5,857 bases of DNA from an uncultured Gemmatimonadaceae bacterium (GTDB taxonomy: Bacteria; Gemmatimonadota; Gemmatimonadetes; Gemmatimonadales; Gemmatimonadaceae). The notes beneath the pieces are model-generated. The model saw only the letters and a program-made list of their open reading frames with translations, was not told the origin of the DNA and ran no database searches. Location of the stretch: the NCBI GenBank assembly GCA_955652265.1, contig CATPBD010000238.1, positions 1-5,857 on the forward strand, read 5' to 3'. Of this stretch, positions 1-5,857 are shown piece after piece. Each line of letters starts with the position of its first letter. Positions within the stretch are counted from its first letter, which is position 1. Position numbers and translations under genes: made by a program.

Positions 1-290
1 CGCGTACACTGATGCACGGCAAGACTTCTCGCGTAACGCACGACGGAAGCGGGCTGTTCAAGAACATTCCGAATCCCCTGGAAGTGATGCGCTACCATTC
101 GCTGGTAATAGAATCGCAGTCGCTGCCGAGTGATCTCGAGGTCATAGCGAGAGCCCAGGATGACCCGGGCGAGATACACGCCGTGAAGCATCGCGCGCAT
201 CCAGTATGGGGTGTGCAATTCCACCCGGAATCGACCCTCACGCAGAATGGAAAGGAGATTCTGCGAAACTTTCTCACTCTGAGTGCATGA
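1..290 (+). CDS. trpG: Anthranilate/aminodeoxychorismate synthase glutamine amidotransferase subunit, 3' part only
   Basis: This is the C-terminal part of a class I glutamine amidotransferase that supplies ammonia to chorismate-using enzymes (TrpE in tryptophan synthesis, or PabB in folate synthesis). The reading frame is open to the left edge (first full codon at 3), so the N-terminal half with the nucleophile cysteine is outside the window. Visible family signatures are LMHGKTS, the RYHSL motif, and VQFHPES near the C-terminus. The His (codon 222-224) and Glu (228-230) of FHPE are the other two members of the Cys-His-Glu triad. It ends in NFL plus three residues, a normal length for the family. 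The stop TGA overlaps the ATG of the next gene in an ATGA. TrpG and PabA cannot be told apart from this fragment, and one protein often serves both roles; trpG is the commoner name. Confidence 0.9.
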   Translation, partial: RTLMHGKTSRVTHDGSGLFKNIPNPLEVMRYHSLVIESQSLPSDLEVIARAQDDPGEIHAVKHRAHPVWGVQFHPESTLTQNGKEILRNFLTLSA

Positions 291-1498
291 AGGCACCAAT
301 TCTCGCCGCGATCGCGTTGGCACTTCTCACAACTGGCTTGCGGGCCCAGGACACGACATCGCGCGCTGCTGACACCGCCTACGTCGAGTATCATGAGTCG
401 CCGATTACGCTACCCCTGGGGATAGGCCTCCGAATTCCCTCGTACGATCGCGTCAACGGCCTGACGTTGCCTTGGGGCCCCCAGCTCAGCCTCGGCGAGG
501 ACAAATTTCAGTTGGATGCTCTCGTGAGCTACCGCTCCAACCTCGGCAAATGGGATCCCTCCCTGGAAGGCTTCGCGCGCCCGGGAGAGGACAACGAGAT
601 CAGAATATCTGTCGGAAGAGCGACGTTCACGAACGATTCATGGATCCGTTCGGATCTCATCAATTCAGCCGCCGCATTGGGCGTAGGCAGCGACTCGCGC
701 AACTATTTCCGCGGAGATCGGGCTACAGCGCGCTTCACGCGCACGCTTACCACGTCGGCCCTCACGTTGACGCCCTTCGTTGGCGGCAATATCGAGCGGG
801 ACTGGTCGACCGGCTCGATAACGCCGCCCAAATCTCCGTGGAGCTTCTTCGGCAGGAAGGGCGTGCTCAAGATGCGGCGCCCAAACCCCCGAGTTGAAAA
901 AGGGCGAATCAGCTCGATCCTCGCCGGATCGGGCATCGAGCTGGTGCGAGGCGGAGTAAATGGGAAGCTCGATGCCGCGGCGGAGCACTCACTGAGCACT
1001 TCACTCGTCGCTGACTGCTCCGGATCGCCGAGCGATGCGGCCTGCCGGTTGGCGGGACAATCGTTCACTCAGCTTACGCTCGACAGTCGGGTGGACTTTC
1101 CTACGTTCGGATCGCAGTCGTTTTCATTCATTGGCCATGCGGTCCTGACCGGCAAGAACGTCGCGCCACCTCAGCGCTTCGCCTATCTCGGCGGCTCAGG
1201 AACTCTGGCGACGGTGAATCTGCTCGCACTCGGGGGCGATCAACTTCTCTACGTGCAAGGTGACTACACCGTCCCCATCGACCGCATCCAGTTACCTTAC
1301 CTCGGCAGTCCGTTCGTAGGCCTGCGGTACTCCGCCGGCAACGCCGGTGAAGGAAAGCTCCCACCCCTCATCCAGAATCTCGGCGTTGGTGCGGGGGTGA
1401 GCTTCTTCCGCGTGGATTACAGCATCGATCCCGCGCGGAATCGCTCGCCTGTCTCGCGCCGATCGGCAGTTTCCTACGGAATTTCGCTGCCGATGTGA
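287..1498 (+). CDS. Exported outer-membrane beta-barrel protein, Omp85/DUF5686-like, no POTRA domains
   Basis: Predicted 403-aa precursor. The ATG at 287 was chosen over the in-frame ATG at 206 because it begins a clean Sec signal peptide: Lys2, then a hydrophobic core at about residues 5-18, with likely cleavage after LRA at 20/21. The mature protein alternates polar and hydrophobic residues as in beta-strands. Two stretches recall stand-alone barrels of the Omp85/surface-antigen or DUF5686 type: YDRVNGL at 53-59, near the start of the barrel, and RFAYLGGSGTL at 297-307, followed by paired strands to FFRVDYSIDPAR near the end. No POTRA repeats, carboxypeptidase-like or enzymatic domain are present. 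It has two cysteines (244, 253) that could form a loop disulfide. The C-terminus is GISLPM and lacks the usual terminal aromatic residue. It overlaps trpG by 4 nt with only a weak Shine-Dalgarno, suggesting coupling. The barrel call is fairly firm; the family call is by motif recognition only, and the function is unknown. Confidence 0.7.
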   Translation: MKAPILAAIALALLTTGLRAQDTTSRAADTAYVEYHESPITLPLGIGLRIPSYDRVNGLTLPWGPQLSLGEDKFQLDALVSYRSNLGKWDPSLEGFARPGEDNEIRISVGRATFTNDSWIRSDLINSAAALGVGSDSRNYFRGDRATARFTRTLTTSALTLTPFVGGNIERDWSTGSITPPKSPWSFFGRKGVLKMRRPNPRVEKGRISSILAGSGIELVRGGVNGKLDAAAEHSLSTSLVADCSGSPSDAACRLAGQSFTQLTLDSRVDFPTFGSQSFSFIGHAVLTGKNVAPPQRFAYLGGSGTLATVNLLALGGDQLLYVQGDYTVPIDRIQLPYLGSPFVGLRYSAGNAGEGKLPPLIQNLGVGAGVSFFRVDYSIDPARNRSPVSRRSAVSYGISLPM

Positions 1499-1511
1499 GC
1501 GAAAAGAAAGT

Positions 1512-1540
1512 TTGCTCAGGTTCCCCCCCATGGGTATATT
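1512..1540 (+). promoter_or_regulatory. Candidate sigma70-type promoter for the kdsB-pyrG-kdsA-kdsD operon
   Basis: TTGCTC (1512-1517) as a -35 box and TATATT (1535-1540) as a -10 box are separated by exactly 17 bp. The -10 matches the consensus at 5 of 6 positions; the -35 matches only at TTG. The expected transcription start is about 1546-1548, giving a leader of roughly 40 nt before the kdsB ATG at 1586. This is the only gap of any size in the window and precedes the apparent LPS-precursor operon, so a promoter is expected here. The spacer contains a run of seven C and the palindrome CCCATGGG (1527-1534). Confidence 0.45.
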
Positions 1541-1547
1541 ACTGAGC
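1514..1547. repeat. Inverted repeat GCTCAG-N22-CTGAGC bracketing the promoter core
   Basis: GCTCAG at 1514-1519 and its reverse complement CTGAGC at 1542-1547 flank the spacer and -10 box of the candidate promoter. The second arm would end close to the transcription start. It could be an operator for a dimeric regulator. It does not look like a terminator: the 22-nt interior is unpaired and no T-run follows immediately. A 6-bp pair can arise by chance, so this is only suggestive. Confidence 0.25.
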
Positions 1548-1585
1548 GTGAATTTTGCATCGTGTCGCGCAAAAATGGGCGGGTG

Positions 1586-4016
<2,431 letters not shown>

Positions 4017-4017
4017 C

Positions 4018-4836
4018 GTGGCGAAATTCTTTCCCGCGGATAAGCTGTTCCTCATCGCCGGCCCGTGCGTTCTGGAGAGCGACGAGCTGAATCTGAGAGT
4101 CGGCGAGGCGCTGGCGAGGATCGCTGAGAAGGTTCCCGGCGGAATCATTTACAAGGCCAGCTTTGACAAGGCAAACCGGTCCAATCGAAATGCGGCCCGG
4201 GGCCCCGGACTCGACGCCGGTCTGGCTGCGCTCGAGCGGGTGCGCAAGGCGACCGGTCTCCCCGTGCTCACCGATGTGCACGCGCCGGATCAATGCGCGC
4301 CAGCAGCCTCCGTGGTGGACGTATTGCAGATCCCGGCCTTTCTCTGTCGGCAAACCGATCTTCTCGAGGCGGCAGGGGCGACGGGCAAACCCGTCAACGT
4401 GAAGAAAGGGCAGTGGCTTCAGCCCGAAGGAATGCGGGGCGCGGTCCAGAAGATTCGCGGCGGAGAAAATGCGAAAGGGCGCTCCCGCGATATCGCGGTG
4501 ACTGAGCGCGGGACGTTTTTCGGATACGGAGATCTGGTGGTCGACATGCGCTCCTTTACCCGGCTCCGCGATGCGTGCGACGCTCCCGTGATATTCGATG
4601 CCACCCACAGCGTTCAGAAACCCGGCCAGGGCCCCGACGGCGCGAGTGGTGGTGCGCGCGAATTCGTGCCGATTCTGGCGCTGTCCGCAATCGCTGCCGG
4701 CGCGCAGGGACTCTTCCTTGAAACGCACCCCGATCCTGACTGCGCGCCTAGCGATGGACCGAACATGATTCCGCTGTCCGAGATGCCCTCGCTGATTGAC
4801 CGCGCAATAGACATCTGGGCGCGCATCAACCGATGA
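4018..4836 (+). CDS. kdsA: 2-dehydro-3-deoxyphosphooctonate aldolase (Kdo-8-phosphate synthase), metal-dependent type
   Basis: Condenses arabinose 5-phosphate with phosphoenolpyruvate to Kdo-8-phosphate, the committed step toward Kdo; a cytoplasmic TIM-barrel enzyme of the DAHP synthase family. The 272-aa length is normal. Motifs are LIAGPCVLES (12-21), YKASFDKANRS (45-55), TDVH (85-88), PAFLCRQTDLLEA (106-118), NVKKGQW (127-133), FDATHSVQ (193-200), ASGGAREF (209-216) and LETHPDP (234-240). Cys17 in AGPC, with His197, Glu235 and Asp246, matches the four metal ligands of the Aquifex-type enzyme. E. coli has Asn at the Cys position and needs no metal. The start is GTG 4018, preceded by GGCGGA (4007-4012) and only 1 nt after the pyrG stop; it aligns with the family N-terminus. 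The end overlaps kdsD by 4 nt (ATGA), implying translational coupling. Confidence 0.96.
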   Translation: MAKFFPADKLFLIAGPCVLESDELNLRVGEALARIAEKVPGGIIYKASFDKANRSNRNAARGPGLDAGLAALERVRKATGLPVLTDVHAPDQCAPAASVVDVLQIPAFLCRQTDLLEAAGATGKPVNVKKGQWLQPEGMRGAVQKIRGGENAKGRSRDIAVTERGTFFGYGDLVVDMRSFTRLRDACDAPVIFDATHSVQKPGQGPDGASGGAREFVPILALSAIAAGAQGLFLETHPDPDCAPSDGPNMIPLSEMPSLIDRAIDIWARINR

Positions 4837-5798
4837 CCCGCAAGGAGATAGTCGAGCGTGGACGTCGCGTTCTCCGCATGGAAACGGAAGCACTGGGTGA
4901 GGCGGAGCGCCGCCTTGGCGACGACTTCGGCCGCGCTGTCGAGTGCATTGCAAGATCGGAAGGTCGGGTCATCGTGTCGGGTGTTGGAAAGTCCGGACTA
5001 GTCGGACGAAAGATCGCCGCTACGCTCACCTCTACAGGGACGCCGGCGACGTTCCTCCACCCTGCCGACAGCGTGCACGGCGATCTTGGCATTGTCGGTA
5101 AGTCGGACGTCGCAATTCTCATTTCCAAGAGCGGTGAGTCGGCCGAAGTCCTTGGACTGTTCGAGCATTTGAAGCGTCTCGGTGTATGTACGATTGCACT
5201 GACGAGCAACGCGAAATCGACGCTCGCTCGTCACAGCGACGTCACTCTCGACGCGTGGGTGAAGGAGGAGGCGTGTCCGCACGATCTCGCGCCGACAACT
5301 AGCACGACCGTCGCTTTAGCGCTCGGAGACGCGCTGGCGATCGCGCTGCTGGAAGAAAAGGGCTTCAACGCCGACGACTTTGCGCGCCTGCACCCCGGCG
5401 GCTCGATCGGAAAGCGTCTGCTGACGAGAGTGTCGGATGTGATGATAACGGACCGCCTTCCCATCCTTCCTGAGTCGGCGACGATGCGCCAGGCGGTCGT
5501 GCAACTCGCTGAGCGACGGGGAATCGCCATTGTCACGGGGAGCGATGGCACGGTGGCGGGTGTTATTACGACCGGAGACCTCTCACGCTTGATGGAACAC
5601 GAGGAGAACGTCTTTCCAATCTCGGTGACTAAGGTGATGAACAGAAACCCCAAAGTCGCCCAATCGGACGAGTTGGGTAGCGCGGTCGTCTACCGCATGG
5701 AGACGCACGGCATCATCGCCATGCCGGTGCTCGGAGCGAACAGGCAGATCGTCGGAGTGATCCACCTGCACGACCTGATGCGCGCTGGAGTTGTCTAA
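4833..5798 (+). CDS. kdsD: D-arabinose 5-phosphate isomerase (SIS plus two CBS domains)
   Basis: Interconverts ribulose 5-phosphate and arabinose 5-phosphate, giving KdsA its substrate; cytoplasmic. The 321-aa length is close to the family norm (E. coli KdsD 328). The SIS domain (about 35-190) holds VIVSGVGKSGLVGRK (46-60), STGTPATFLHPADSVHGDLG (67-86) and ISKSGESAEVL (97-107), followed by the APTTSTT and ALGDALA segments and LHPGGSIGKRL. Lys53, Glu105, Glu146 and His187 fall at a constant offset of six from the E. coli catalytic residues as I recall them (Lys59, Glu111, Glu152, His193), so the active site looks complete. Two CBS repeats follow (about 203-255 and 266-321), ending in the typical HLHDLMRAGVV. 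ATG 4833 overlaps the kdsA stop; no clear Shine-Dalgarno is seen, so coupling is likely. GutQ is a paralogue, but the Kdo gene context supports KdsD. Confidence 0.95.
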   Translation: MTRKEIVERGRRVLRMETEALGEAERRLGDDFGRAVECIARSEGRVIVSGVGKSGLVGRKIAATLTSTGTPATFLHPADSVHGDLGIVGKSDVAILISKSGESAEVLGLFEHLKRLGVCTIALTSNAKSTLARHSDVTLDAWVKEEACPHDLAPTTSTTVALALGDALAIALLEEKGFNADDFARLHPGGSIGKRLLTRVSDVMITDRLPILPESATMRQAVVQLAERRGIAIVTGSDGTVAGVITTGDLSRLMEHEENVFPISVTKVMNRNPKVAQSDELGSAVVYRMETHGIIAMPVLGANRQIVGVIHLHDLMRAGVV

Positions 5799-5857
5799 TG
5801 CGCTCCGTTGTCGTGTGCGCGCTTGCCGTTGTTGCGGTCGTTGCCTGTAGCTCGAAG
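5798..5857 (+). CDS. Start of a lipoprotein gene, probably LptC-type LPS export protein (5' 20 codons only)
   Basis: Only the signal peptide is visible: Met-Arg, then a Val/Ala/Leu-rich hydrophobic stretch (4-16), and a lipobox VVAC with the lipid-modifiable cysteine at 17, followed by Ser-Ser-Lys. The ATG shares one base with the kdsD stop (TAATG), and GGAG (5787-5790) is a well-spaced Shine-Dalgarno 7 nt upstream. Lipoprotein export is directly readable. The LptC identity rests on position: in E. coli, lptC follows kdsD-kdsC and begins the lptC-lptA-lptB set. Some bacteria have LptC proteins with lipoprotein-like N-termini, whereas E. coli LptC is anchored by a transmembrane helix. Any other lipoprotein remains possible. 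Confidence 0.6.
   Translation, partial: MRSVVVCALAVVAVVACSSK

Noticed and set aside
206..286. Upstream extension of the barrel gene to an ATG at 206
   Set aside because: It would lie inside the conserved trpG end and bury the signal peptide; ATG 287 gives a proper exported N-terminus.
472..897. 141-codon + strand open frame inside the barrel gene
   Set aside because: Alternative frame of a gene with a clear signal peptide and beta-strand pattern; no independent start signal or motifs.
1499..1560. Rho-independent terminator after the barrel gene
   Set aside because: The GCTCAG/CTGAGC pair has a large unpaired interior and no following T-run, and CCCATGGG has no loop, so no convincing hairpin terminator exists.
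1562..1585. GTG at 1562 as the kdsB start
   Set aside because: It adds eight residues not seen in the family and would leave only about 15 nt of leader from the candidate promoter; ATG 1586 aligns with known KdsB starts.

Overview
The window looks like chromosomal DNA from a GC-rich, diderm (LPS-making) Gram-negative bacterium. It carries genes for making CMP-Kdo, the start of an apparent LPS-transport lipoprotein, and an outer-membrane beta-barrel protein with a Sec signal peptide. The style of the barrel gene and the gene order would suit Gemmatimonadota or a related phylum, but that is an impression and not a demonstrated assignment. All genes lie on the + strand and are packed tightly, with 1-4 nt overlaps or a 1 nt gap at most junctions. 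I see no RNA gene, insertion sequence, CRISPR array or phage gene.

Left part (1-1498): the 3' end of a trpG/pabA-type glutamine amidotransferase gene enters from the left edge. Its stop overlaps the ATG of a 403-aa exported protein that looks like a stand-alone Omp85/DUF5686-type outer-membrane barrel without POTRA domains.

Gap (1499-1585): the only intergenic stretch of any size. It holds a plausible sigma70-type promoter and a 6-bp inverted repeat (GCTCAG/CTGAGC) bracketing its core. No terminator is evident.

Right part (1586-5857): kdsB, pyrG, kdsA, kdsD and the first 20 codons of a probable lptC-type lipoprotein gene form one apparent operon. KdsD makes arabinose 5-phosphate, KdsA condenses it with PEP to Kdo-8-phosphate, PyrG makes CTP, and KdsB uses CTP to activate Kdo to CMP-Kdo. 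The phosphatase step (kdsC) is not between kdsD and the lptC-like gene, where it sits in E. coli.

The oddest feature is the start of pyrG. Homology clearly runs upstream of the first available GTG, to a TRYIFVTGG stretch, but no ATG, GTG or TTG is in frame between that point and an upstream stop. The gene must use a rare AUC start (one with a good Shine-Dalgarno exists), receive ribosomes from kdsB by a +1 shift, or contain sequence errors. Otherwise the window is mostly ordinary housekeeping and LPS-precursor metabolism, and I found no convincing new defence or mobile system.
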